From positions 12,416 through 25,383 of the forward strand of contig DHJN01000162.1 in the NCBI GenBank assembly GCA_002404345.1: DNA of 12,968 nucleotides. Direction: 5' to 3'. The notes beneath the pieces were generated by a model. It saw only the letters and a list, made by a program, of their open reading frames with translations. It was not told the DNA's origin and made no database searches. Source of the stretch: Actinobacteria bacterium UBA4719 (lineage in GTDB: Bacteria; Actinomycetota; Actinomycetes; Actinomycetales; Dermatophilaceae). Position numbers and translations under genes: made by a program. Position 1 is the stretch's first letter. The number at the start of each line of letters is the position of its first letter. This document shows, piece after piece, positions 1-5,715 of this stretch.

Positions 1-1
1 A

Positions 2-28
2 GGGGTCGGGCACCGTGTCGGGCGGCCA
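2..28 (+). CDS. Possible C-terminal end of an OmpR-family response regulator (partial)
   Basis: The frame starting at base 2 reads GVGHRVGRP, which resembles the C-terminal RGVGYR-type hairpin of OmpR/PhoB winged-helix response regulators, the usual partner of the kinase that follows. This frame has no stop before the kinase start and is the kinase's own frame. Frame 3 does end in a TGA at 30-32 overlapping the kinase ATG, but its residues look like nothing. Only nine residues are visible, so this is a suggestion based on motif and position. Confidence 0.3.
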
Positions 29-31
29 TTG

Positions 32-1318
32 ATGCGTCGTCAGATCTCACTGCTTGTGGCCGCCACGACATCGGCTGTCATCCTCGCTTTCCTGATCCCA
101 CTGGCACTGCTGGTGCGGACTCTTGCCGAGGACCGTGCGGTCGCGGGTGCCAGCCAGGAGGCGCAGGGCGTCGCGACTCTGGTCGCCGGGGTGAGTGACG
201 AGAGCCAGCTGCGGGACCTGGTGGGTCTGGTCGACCAACGGTCGTCGCGGGCGACGTCCATCCTGCTGCCGGACGGGACGCTGATCGGCACGGCCCCACC
301 GCAGCTGGAAACCGAGACGGTATCGCGCGCGCGTGGCGGTGAGGCGTTCACGCTCGTGGGTGACGATGGTGCACAGGTTGTGGTGCCGGTCGTCACCGGA
401 CGTGGCACGGTGGTCGTGCGGACGGCGGTCACCGCCGACGATCTGCGCCAGGGGGTGTTCGCCGCGTGGCTGACCTTCGCGGGTCTGGGCGCCGTGCTCA
501 TGATTCTCGCCGTGGTGGGGGCCGATCGGCTGGGGCGACGGGTCAGCGCCCCCGTCTCGGAGCTCGCCGCCGTCGCGCACCGGTTGCGGGCGGGGGAGCT
601 GGACGCGCGAGCGGTGCCACGCGGACCCGAGGAGACGGTCGAGCTGGGTGCGGCCCTCAACCGACTGGCCGACCGAATCGGTGAGCTGCTGACCGCCGAA
701 CGGGAGGCGGTGGCCGACCTGTCGCATCGGCTGCGGACACCGATCACCGCGTTGCGGCTGGACGCAGGGGCCGTCCCTGAGTCGGAGCTTGCAGATCGTC
801 TCCGTGATCACATCGGCCACCTCGAGCGAACGGTGGATGCCATCGTCAAGGATGCCCGGCGGCCGGTCCGCGGCACGTTGGGGCGGTCGTGCGACGCTGC
901 GAGCGTGGTCCGTGACCGGGTCGCCTTCTGGTCCGCGTTGGCGGTCGACCAGGGCCGCGACCTCACGGTCTCCATCCCTTCGACAGAGGCACCGGTGGCT
1001 ATCGATGCGACGGACCTCGTGGATGTCGTCGATACCCTGGTGGACAACGTGTTTGCGCACACTCCGGACGGGACCGCCTTTGCCGTGTCCCTGACCAGCA
1101 GTGATCCGCGGCTGGTCCGGCTCGAGGTCGCTGACTCCGGCCCGGGAGCGGCGAACCCGGAGGTTGCCACCCGTGGGCACAGCACCGCCGACTCCACCGG
1201 TCTTGGGCTGGACATCGTTCGCAGGGCCGCGATCGCCGCGGGCGGAGACCTGGTCGTGGCCACGTCTCCGTCCGGCGGCATGCTCGCGGTGGTTACCTTG
1301 GGTGTCGCCCAGGGCTGA
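32..1318 (+). CDS. Two-component sensor histidine kinase (HAMP, HisKA, HATPase)
   Basis: Membrane histidine kinase of 428 aa from the ATG at 32; a TTG at 29 is an alternative. Residues about 6-30 form a first membrane helix. An extracytoplasmic sensor segment of roughly 110 residues follows, then a second helix at about 145-163 and a HAMP linker at about 165-220. The H-box reads DLSHRLRTPITAL with phospho-acceptor His232. The N-box contains DTLVDNVFAHT (Asn339), the G1 box DSGPG is at 368-372 and the G2 box GLGL at 390-393, so the catalytic core looks complete. The sensed signal cannot be read. It lies next to a redox operon starting at 1982 and may regulate it together with an upstream response regulator, but that is inference from position. 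The stop codon lies inside a 15-bp tandem repeat. Confidence 0.93.
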   Translation: MRRQISLLVAATTSAVILAFLIPLALLVRTLAEDRAVAGASQEAQGVATLVAGVSDESQLRDLVGLVDQRSSRATSILLPDGTLIGTAPPQLETETVSRARGGEAFTLVGDDGAQVVVPVVTGRGTVVVRTAVTADDLRQGVFAAWLTFAGLGAVLMILAVVGADRLGRRVSAPVSELAAVAHRLRAGELDARAVPRGPEETVELGAALNRLADRIGELLTAEREAVADLSHRLRTPITALRLDAGAVPESELADRLRDHIGHLERTVDAIVKDARRPVRGTLGRSCDAASVVRDRVAFWSALAVDQGRDLTVSIPSTEAPVAIDATDLVDVVDTLVDNVFAHTPDGTAFAVSLTSSDPRLVRLEVADSGPGAANPEVATRGHSTADSTGLGLDIVRRAAIAAGGDLVVATSPSGGMLAVVTLGVAQG

Positions 1319-1345
1319 CCTGCCCAGGGCTGACCTGCCCAGGGC
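1307..1345. repeat. 15-bp tandem repeat, 2.6 copies
   Basis: The unit gcccagggctgacct occurs at 1307-1321 and 1322-1336, followed by nine more bases of a third copy. The first copy contains the kinase stop codon (1316-1318), so this array extends into non-coding DNA and is not under codon-frame selection. Confidence 0.95.
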
Positions 1346-1354
1346 CTGAACATG

Positions 1355-1756
1355 TCAGCTGCGGTCGTTCGTGGCGTGTTCTGCAAGGTCGTTCACGGTT
1401 TCTGTGGTGGCGTTGTCGGCATCGTGACCACGGACCTCGGTCGTGTGCTCCCCAGGTTCGGTTGCGTCCGCAGCGTTGGTTGCGTGTTCCGTAGCGTTGT
1501 GGTCGCTTGTCTCGATCCCGTGGTCAGACGAGGACCTGGCGGTGTGGGTGCCGGTGCGCTCGAGGTCGATGACGCAGACACCGTGCTCGAGCTCTTTGCC
1601 CGCCGCACAGTGGGCGGTGCTGGCGGTGTCTGCCTGGGAGATCGAGGTGGGCGTGGAGGCTGAGGCCGTCGATACGGTGCCGTAGACGGCGGCGCCGGCG
1701 ACCAGGCCGATGACAGCGCCGCTGAGGATGATGATGTTGGGGCGAAGGGTTTTCAT
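1355..1756 (-). CDS. Small exported or membrane-anchored protein of unknown function
   Basis: A 133-aa protein, start ATG at 1756 preceded by a GGAG ribosome site about 7 nt upstream. Residues about 7-33 are hydrophobic and end in an Ala-Ser-rich stretch compatible with signal peptidase cleavage or a single N-terminal anchor. The exported part contains two cysteines in HCAAGKELEHGVCV (spacing of eleven residues), which could form a disulfide. After that comes a low-complexity tail rich in His, Asp, Glu, Thr and Ala with many isolated histidines, so weak metal binding is conceivable but unproven. It converges on the kinase gene, with about 36 bp between the stops, and diverges from the redox operon across a 225-bp shared regulatory region. 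I do not recognise a family. Confidence 0.7.
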   Translation of the reverse strand: MKTLRPNIIILSGAVIGLVAGAAVYGTVSTASASTPTSISQADTASTAHCAAGKELEHGVCVIDLERTGTHTARSSSDHGIETSDHNATEHATNAADATEPGEHTTEVRGHDADNATTETVNDLAEHATNDRS

Positions 1757-1856
1757 GGTGTGCTCCAGAGTGATGAAGGGCGGGTTCCCCAGGGAGGATT
1801 CCCGCCGTCATCGTCACTCGACAAGCCCTATGCGCACCTCGCGAGAACCTCAAACA

Positions 1857-1889
1857 AAGGTCAAGACGTTCGATCAAGGTCAAGGCGTT
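1857..1889. promoter_or_regulatory. Direct repeat in divergent promoter region, candidate regulator site
   Basis: AAGGTCAAGACGTT (1857-1870) and AAGGTCAAGGCGTT (1876-1889) match at 13 of 14 positions with starts 19 bp apart. They lie in the 225-bp gap between the divergent genes ending at 1756 and starting at 1982. Tandem direct repeats on one face of the helix are typical of OmpR-family response regulators, and a kinase of such a pair lies nearby. No clear -35/-10 pair was identified. The rest of 1757-1981 holds the strong ribosome site AGGAGG at 1970-1975 and nothing else that I recognise. Confidence 0.45.
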
Positions 1890-1981
1890 TGCCGGCCTTG
1901 AGGCTTTCTTAACGTCGATCTGATGTCACCTTTTGGTCGGCGCCCCGATTCTGGGACCTCTCGATCCACAGGAGGTCCCGA

Positions 1982-2386
1982 ATGTCCCGTGACACCGCGT
2001 TCCGCGACACCGCGTCCCGCCGCACCGCGTCTCGCGACGCTACGCTCAACATTCTTTCCGGGTTGACGGGTGGAATCACCGCCTTCGCTCTGGTCGGCAC
2101 CGGTCTGGCGACGGGCCTCGCGGCCGACCACACGGCGCAGACCCAGGCGAAGGCACGGTCCCGCGCACAGGCGGCATATCAGCACACCCGCACCGTTGTC
2201 GCCGCTCGGGCCCTGCAAGATGACCTGTCTGTCGCCCAGGTCGAGGCCCAAGCCCAGGCCCAGGCCCAGGCCCAGGCACAGGCCCAGGCCCAGGCCCAGG
2301 CCCAGGCCCAGGCCCAGGCCCAAGCTCCATCGCCCGTGCCGGCGCAGCCGTCCGACGTTCCGCCTGCTCCCTCGGCCGCATCATGA
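1982..2386 (+). CDS. Membrane-anchored protein with Ala-Gln dipeptide repeat tail
   Basis: A 134-aa protein, first gene of the redox operon, with AGGAGG 6 nt before its ATG. Residues 3-22 are four five-residue repeats of the type RDTAS. One membrane helix spans about 23-48. A polar, probably alpha-helical stretch leads to thirteen AQ dipeptides (89-114) and a Pro-rich end. The tail is encoded by a hexanucleotide array and probably serves as an extended spacer. In related actinobacterial clusters an exported FMN-binding protein often sits beside ApbE; here no FMN attachment motif of the D-x-x-[ST]-G-A-[TS] type is visible, so this protein is not recognisably the flavin acceptor. Its stop overlaps the next start in ATGA. 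Function unknown. Confidence 0.75.
   Translation: MSRDTAFRDTASRRTASRDATLNILSGLTGGITAFALVGTGLATGLAADHTAQTQAKARSRAQAAYQHTRTVVAARALQDDLSVAQVEAQAQAQAQAQAQAQAQAQAQAQAQAQAPSPVPAQPSDVPPAPSAAS
1988..2047. repeat. 15-bp degenerate tandem repeat, 4 copies
   Basis: Four consecutive 15-base units begin at 1988, 2003, 2018 and 2033; the first two differ at two positions (cgtgacaccgcgttc, cgcgacaccgcgtcc) and the later two have diverged. They encode RDTAF, RDTAS, RRTAS and RDATL at the N-terminus of the Ala-Gln protein. Confidence 0.85.
2246..2323. repeat. Hexanucleotide repeat, 13 copies, encoding (AQ)13
   Basis: Thirteen tandem 6-bp units of gcccag, with gcccaa at both ends and one gcacag at 2276-2281. 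The near-identity of third-position bases suggests recent slippage. Any gain or loss of whole units keeps the frame and changes the linker by two residues. Confidence 0.97.
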
Positions 2387-3399
2387 TGGCGACCCGGCAA
2401 GCCGGAGCCACCCGAAGCTGCGGGACCGCGACCTGGCGAGCTCTCGGCACCTACGTCCATCTCTCGACCGCAGAGGCGACGGCACTGGAGCCGGCCCGTC
2501 AGACCGCCGTCCGGCTGCTGGCCGACGTGGACCGCACCTGTAGCCGCTTTCGCCAGGACTCCGACCTCGTCCGAGCGAACGCCGGCGCCGGGTCGTGGAC
2601 AAAGGTCGACCCGCTGCTGGTTCAGGCGATCCGCGCGGCCATGGACGCGGCAGCCCAGACCGATGGCCTGGTGGACCCCACCCTCGGCCACGCACTGGTT
2701 GCCGTCGGCTACGACCGCGACCTGTCGATGCTCCTCGCTGCCTCCGCCGACCCCGCCGGGGTTCCCGTACCGGCCCACATCGGTGCCTGGCAGGAGATCC
2801 TGCTGGATCCCGCTGGAGCGGTCAGAGTGCCGTCCGGGTGCGCCCTGGACCTGGGTGCAACGGCCAAGGCGTGGGCTGCCGACCTGATCGCGAACTCCAT
2901 TGCGGCGAACTCCATGGCGGCAGTGGCTAGTGCCGCAGTGGCTAGTGCCCCAGACCGCGCCGTGGGGCAGCCCGCACTCGAGAAGTCTGCTTCGACTGTG
3001 GTGATCAGCCTGGGCGGCGACGTCGCCGTCGCGGGCGGCGGTTGGCCGGTGGCCGTCAGCGAGACCATCGATGACTCCGCCGGTGCCGAGACCGTGCACC
3101 TGCCGTATGGCGGGTTGGCCACCTCCAGCACGGCTGCGCGAAGGTGGATCCGCGGAGGCGTCATACGCCACCATCTGCTTGACCCGCGCACGGGTGAGCC
3201 GACCCGGGGACCGTGGCGCACCGTCACGGCCACCGGTGCGACCTGCCTGGCGGCGAACACCGCCAGCACGGCGGCAGTCGTGCTGGGCGACCTGGCCGTT
3301 GGCTGGCTGACCGCCCGTGACATTCCGGCCAGGCTGGTCGACACGGCGGGCCGGATCTTGCGTACCCCTCGCTGGCCCGAGCCGGAGGTGACGTTATGA
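2383..3399 (+). CDS. apbE: FAD:protein FMN transferase (ApbE family)
   Basis: A 338-aa ApbE-type flavin transferase, a family that links FMN from FAD to a Ser/Thr of a target protein. Family landmarks appear in order: CSRFRQDSDL (53-62), DLGATAKAWAAD (156-167), SLGGD (209-213), HHLLDPRTG (263-271) and the C-terminal TCLAANTAST (287-296). In the classical enzyme the last motif carries an Asp that helps hold the metal; here that position is Asn292, which I believe is common in short actinobacterial members. No signal peptide is visible, so the enzyme looks cytoplasmic. Residues 170-189 are a low-complexity insertion created by two 15-bp duplications. The start ATGATG overlaps the previous stop (a second ATG is at 2386), and the stop overlaps the next start in ATGA. 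The substrate protein is not obvious in this window. Confidence 0.9.
   Translation: MMATRQAGATRSCGTATWRALGTYVHLSTAEATALEPARQTAVRLLADVDRTCSRFRQDSDLVRANAGAGSWTKVDPLLVQAIRAAMDAAAQTDGLVDPTLGHALVAVGYDRDLSMLLAASADPAGVPVPAHIGAWQEILLDPAGAVRVPSGCALDLGATAKAWAADLIANSIAANSMAAVASAAVASAPDRAVGQPALEKSASTVVISLGGDVAVAGGGWPVAVSETIDDSAGAETVHLPYGGLATSSTAARRWIRGGVIRHHLLDPRTGEPTRGPWRTVTATGATCLAANTASTAAVVLGDLAVGWLTARDIPARLVDTAGRILRTPRWPEPEVTL
2890..2949. repeat. Two adjacent 15-bp tandem duplications
   Basis: Units 2890-2904 and 2905-2919 (gcgaactccattgcg, one mismatch) are followed directly by units 2920-2934 and 2935-2949 (gcagtggctagtgcc, identical). They encode ANSIA-ANSMA-AVASA-AVASA inside the ApbE gene, between the DLGATAKAW motif and the SLGGD strand. 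Confidence 0.95.
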
Positions 3400-3941
3400 C
3401 CGACCCCATGCTGTGGTTCGCCAACCGCGGAACCGGCTTCGTCATGCTCGTGCTGCTGACCCTGGCGACGATGCTCGGGGTGCTCTCGACGGCCCGGATG
3501 AGCACGCCGCTCTGGCCGCGGATGCTGACCCAGGGTCTGCACCGCAATGTCTCACTGCTGGCCGTCACCTTCCTGGCCGCGCACGTCGTCACGGCGGTGC
3601 TCGACTCCTTCGTCGACATCCGCTGGTGGCAGGCGTTCGTGCCGTTCAGCGGAACCTACAAGCCACTGTGGCTGGGCTTCGGGGCCCTTGCCCTCGACCT
3701 GCTCGTCGCCGTCACGGCGACCAGCGTGCTGCGCCACCGGATGTCACACCGGCCATGGCGCGCCGTTCACGTCCTCGCCTACGCAGCCTGGGGTCTGGGC
3801 CTCATCCACGGGCTGGGGATCGGCACCGACTCCGCCACGGTGTGGGGCGCGGCGTTGACCTACGGCTGCCTGGCAGCAGTGTTCGTGGCCGTTCTTGTAC
3901 GCCTTGGTCTGCTCGCCCGGTCAACGGTGGCGACCCGATGA
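3396..3941 (+). CDS. Ferric-reductase-like transmembrane b-haem protein
   Basis: A 181-aa integral membrane protein with about five to six helices (near 10-30, 50-70, 92-112, 122-142 and 150-172). Two histidine pairs, His49/His63 and His125/His138, are spaced 14 and 13 residues apart on separate helices. This is the bis-haem arrangement of the ferric reductase / NADPH oxidase / YedZ superfamily. It has no FAD or NAD domain of its own, so electrons must come from partner proteins; the NuoF-like protein and ferredoxin encoded next are obvious candidates. The terminal acceptor outside the membrane is unknown. The gene overlaps both neighbours by ATGA, which indicates strict operon coupling. Confidence 0.88.
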   Translation: MTDPMLWFANRGTGFVMLVLLTLATMLGVLSTARMSTPLWPRMLTQGLHRNVSLLAVTFLAAHVVTAVLDSFVDIRWWQAFVPFSGTYKPLWLGFGALALDLLVAVTATSVLRHRMSHRPWRAVHVLAYAAWGLGLIHGLGIGTDSATVWGAALTYGCLAAVFVAVLVRLGLLARSTVATR

Positions 3942-5191
3942 CCGCGGTCGCAACGGCTTGCCCACCCGCCGTCCGTCAGGGCGGCGGACCCGTCCCCGTA
4001 GTGTCCGAAGGTCCGGCTCTGCTCGCCGGGATCGCGCAGGGTCCCGGCCTGGCGGCCCACCTCAACCGGCTCGGGCCGGCTCCCAGGCCAAGCCTTGGCG
4101 CGCTGGTTGACATGGCCCGCGATGTGGACCTGCGCGGACGCGGAGGTGCCGGATTCCCCTTTGCCACCAAGCTCTCCGCGGCTGCCCGTCGCAGGGCCGT
4201 GGTGGTGGTGAATGCCTCGGAGGGGGAGCCCGGGAGCCACAAGGACGCTGCCCTGATCAGCTGTGCGCCGCACGTCGTCCTGGACGGGGCGGCGGCCGTG
4301 GCCCGTGCGCTGCGCACCCAGGAGGTCCACATCGTCGTGTCGTCGGAGCACCCGTCCCTGCGGCGCGTCGTCGAGAAGGCGTTGCGTGAGCGGGTCACCG
4401 CCGGTGAGTGCCTGGACCTGCGGCTGCACGATGCAGCACCGCGGTTCGTTGCGGGTCAGGCCCAGGCGGTGTTGCAGCTTCTGGCTGGTCGCGAGAACCT
4501 GCCGGTCACGGCGTGGCAGCCGGAGGCCGTCAGCGGGCACCGGGGGCGACCGACCTTGCTGTCCAATGCGGAGACGTTCGCGCAGATCGGGCACCTGGTC
4601 CGGGTGGGGTCAGCGGGCTATGCCGCGCACGGTACGGCCGGTGAGCCGGGCACTACGTTGGTGACCCTGCGGGGCGACGGCTGGGCTCCGGAGGTTCGTG
4701 AGGTCGCTCATGGCACGCCACTGGCGGACCTCCTGGACGAGGCCGAGACGAGCCGGCCGCTGCTGCTCGGCGGCTACCACGGCACCTGGCTCAGGCCGGC
4801 TCAGCTGCGCGGGATGACTGTATCCCGTAGCGCCATCGCGGCAGCCGGGGCGACGCTCGGCGCCGGCGTGATGTTGCCTCTGGCGCAGGGCAGGTGTCCG
4901 CTGGTGCGGACGGCAGAGCTGGTCGAGTACCTGGCCGGACAGAGCGCGCGGCGGTGCGGTCCCTGCCTCAACGGGCTGCCCGCCATGGCCGAAGCGGTCC
5001 GGGCGCTGGTCCATGGTGAAGGCTCGGTTCGCCGGGTCGAGGAGCTGTGCGGGCTCGTCGTTCGTCGCGGCGCCTGCGCGCACCCGGACGGGACGGCGCG
5101 CCTGGTGGCCTCGATGATGCAGCGCTTCCCGGCGGAGGTTCAGGCGCACTCAGTCGGCACATGTCGCAGGGGCCGGGAGGTGTCTGGATGA
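3938..5191 (+). CDS. NuoF-like NAD(P)H/FMN and iron-sulfur subunit
   Basis: A 417-aa protein related to NuoF and the diaphorase subunits of NAD-linked hydrogenases. The nucleotide/FMN fold shows RGRGGAGFPFATKL (66-79) and NASEGEPGSHKD (92-103), then PTLLSNAET (205-213). A SLBB-like section precedes a C-terminal helical Fe-S region with RRCGPCLNGLPA (Cys340, Cys343), ELCGL (Cys371) and GACAHPDG (Cys380). Classical NuoF has CxxCxxC plus one distant Cys. Here the first position is Ala and an extra Cys lies nine residues before the last, so the cluster is either ligated differently or altered. The likely role is oxidation of NAD(P)H and electron delivery to the ferredoxin or the haem protein. The frame is open further upstream, but the ATG at 3938 makes an ATGA overlap and starts the homologous part. 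Confidence 0.87.
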   Translation: MTAVATACPPAVRQGGGPVPVVSEGPALLAGIAQGPGLAAHLNRLGPAPRPSLGALVDMARDVDLRGRGGAGFPFATKLSAAARRRAVVVVNASEGEPGSHKDAALISCAPHVVLDGAAAVARALRTQEVHIVVSSEHPSLRRVVEKALRERVTAGECLDLRLHDAAPRFVAGQAQAVLQLLAGRENLPVTAWQPEAVSGHRGRPTLLSNAETFAQIGHLVRVGSAGYAAHGTAGEPGTTLVTLRGDGWAPEVREVAHGTPLADLLDEAETSRPLLLGGYHGTWLRPAQLRGMTVSRSAIAAAGATLGAGVMLPLAQGRCPLVRTAELVEYLAGQSARRCGPCLNGLPAMAEAVRALVHGEGSVRRVEELCGLVVRRGACAHPDGTARLVASMMQRFPAEVQAHSVGTCRRGREVSG

Positions 5192-5391
5192 GCGAGCATC
5201 AGCTACGGGTCGACTGGCCGGCCTGCAAGGGGCACGGACTGTGCGCCGAGCTCCTGCCCGAGGTGATCAGCCTTGACGAGTGGGGCTACCCGATCGTGCA
5301 CGAGCCGGTAAAGGGCGAGGTCCTCGCGATGGCGAGACGCGCGGTCAAAGCTTGCCCAACGCTGGCCCTACGCCTCACCCTGCCCGCTTAG
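5188..5391 (+). CDS. Small ferredoxin with CxxHxxC motif
   Basis: A 67-aa ferredoxin. The cluster motif is Cys13-x2-His16-x2-Cys19, with Cys56-Pro57 near the end. Three cysteines plus a non-Cys residue in the second position match the CxxXxxC...CP single-cluster ferredoxins of actinobacteria, often found with cytochromes P450 and usually carrying [3Fe-4S]. Here a histidine occupies the variable position and could be a fourth ligand. The ATG overlaps the preceding stop, with GGGAGG about 9 nt upstream; in-frame starts farther upstream lie inside the NuoF-like gene and are rejected. It closes the operon and probably shuttles electrons between the NuoF-like protein and the membrane haem protein. 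Confidence 0.9.
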   Translation: MSEHQLRVDWPACKGHGLCAELLPEVISLDEWGYPIVHEPVKGEVLAMARRAVKACPTLALRLTLPA

Positions 5392-5454
5392 GCGCCACAG
5401 AAACAGCACGGCCCCTCGATACTAACGACGAACCCCAGGCGCGGTGCGCGACTC

Positions 5455-5516
5455 GGCAAAGTCTGGGTGTTCTCGGCACAGGCCACGAGGTGTGCCAAGT
5501 GCACCCAGCCTTTGCC
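5455..5516. repeat. Large imperfect inverted repeat (26-bp arms)
   Basis: Arms 5455-5480 and 5491-5516 are complementary at 22 of 26 positions around a 10-base loop. The outer part pairs ggcaaagtctgggtg with cacccagcctttgcc, the inner part ggcaca with tgtgcc. It lies 64 bp after the ferredoxin stop. It could end the plus-strand operon, though no T-tract follows, or be a remnant of a mobile element. The wider gap 5392-5715 has no convincing gene; apart from this hairpin, the direct repeats and the terminator listed separately, I see nothing in it. Confidence 0.75.
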
Positions 5517-5624
5517 GCGACGTTGCTGGCGGTATGCCGGGCGGCCGCTACCTGGTCAACGCGCCCGAGGTCGAGCCGGTCGTCGCGCTGCATGCTCGCG
5601 TTGGGTGCGCCCATGTCGGCAAAC

Positions 5625-5705
5625 CTAGGGACCGCGCTCATGATTGAGTGGCAAACCTAAAATCGCGGCTCCGCCGCGCCTAGCCTTCTAGGGACCGCGC
5701 TCATG
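5625..5705. repeat. 18-bp direct repeats flanking the terminator
   Basis: ctagggaccgcgctcatg occurs exactly at 5625-5642 and again at 5688-5705, 63 bp apart. The second copy ends ten bases before the carboxylase stop. The shorter string ggcaaaccta also occurs twice (5619-5628 and 5650-5659). This may be a small tandem duplication or the edge of an inserted element. Confidence 0.85.
5659..5678 (-). terminator. Rho-independent terminator of the guanidine operon
   Basis: Read on the minus strand, CGCGGC-GGA-GCCGCG forms a perfect 6-bp all-GC stem with a 3-base loop, followed by ATTTT. It lies about 40 bp after the stop at 5716, in the right place to end the minus-strand operon. Confidence 0.75.
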
Positions 5706-5715
5706 TTGGGCGGGT

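Noticed and set aside
47..1180. Long minus-strand open frame opposite the kinase
   Set aside because: Its composition is that of an antisense shadow of a high-GC gene, while the plus strand has complete kinase motifs.
2246..2323. Phase-variation switch by frame loss
   Set aside because: The unit is 6 bp, so whole-unit changes keep the frame; only linker length would vary, not on/off expression.
2179..3174. Long minus-strand frame opposite the Ala-Gln and ApbE genes
   Set aside because: The repeated WAWA tract is just the reverse reading of the hexanucleotide repeat, and no family motifs are present.
3413..3937. N-terminal extension of the NuoF-like protein
   Set aside because: The frame is open but lies inside the haem-protein gene; homology and the ATGA overlap start at 3938.
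5047..5187. Longer ferredoxin start
   Set aside because: It would lie inside the NuoF-like gene; the 67-aa form from 5188 has the family length and a ribosome site.
5375..5660. Small open frames in the gap after the ferredoxin
   Set aside because: Both strands have frames of 60-130 codons but no ribosome site or motif, and they cross the hairpin and repeats.
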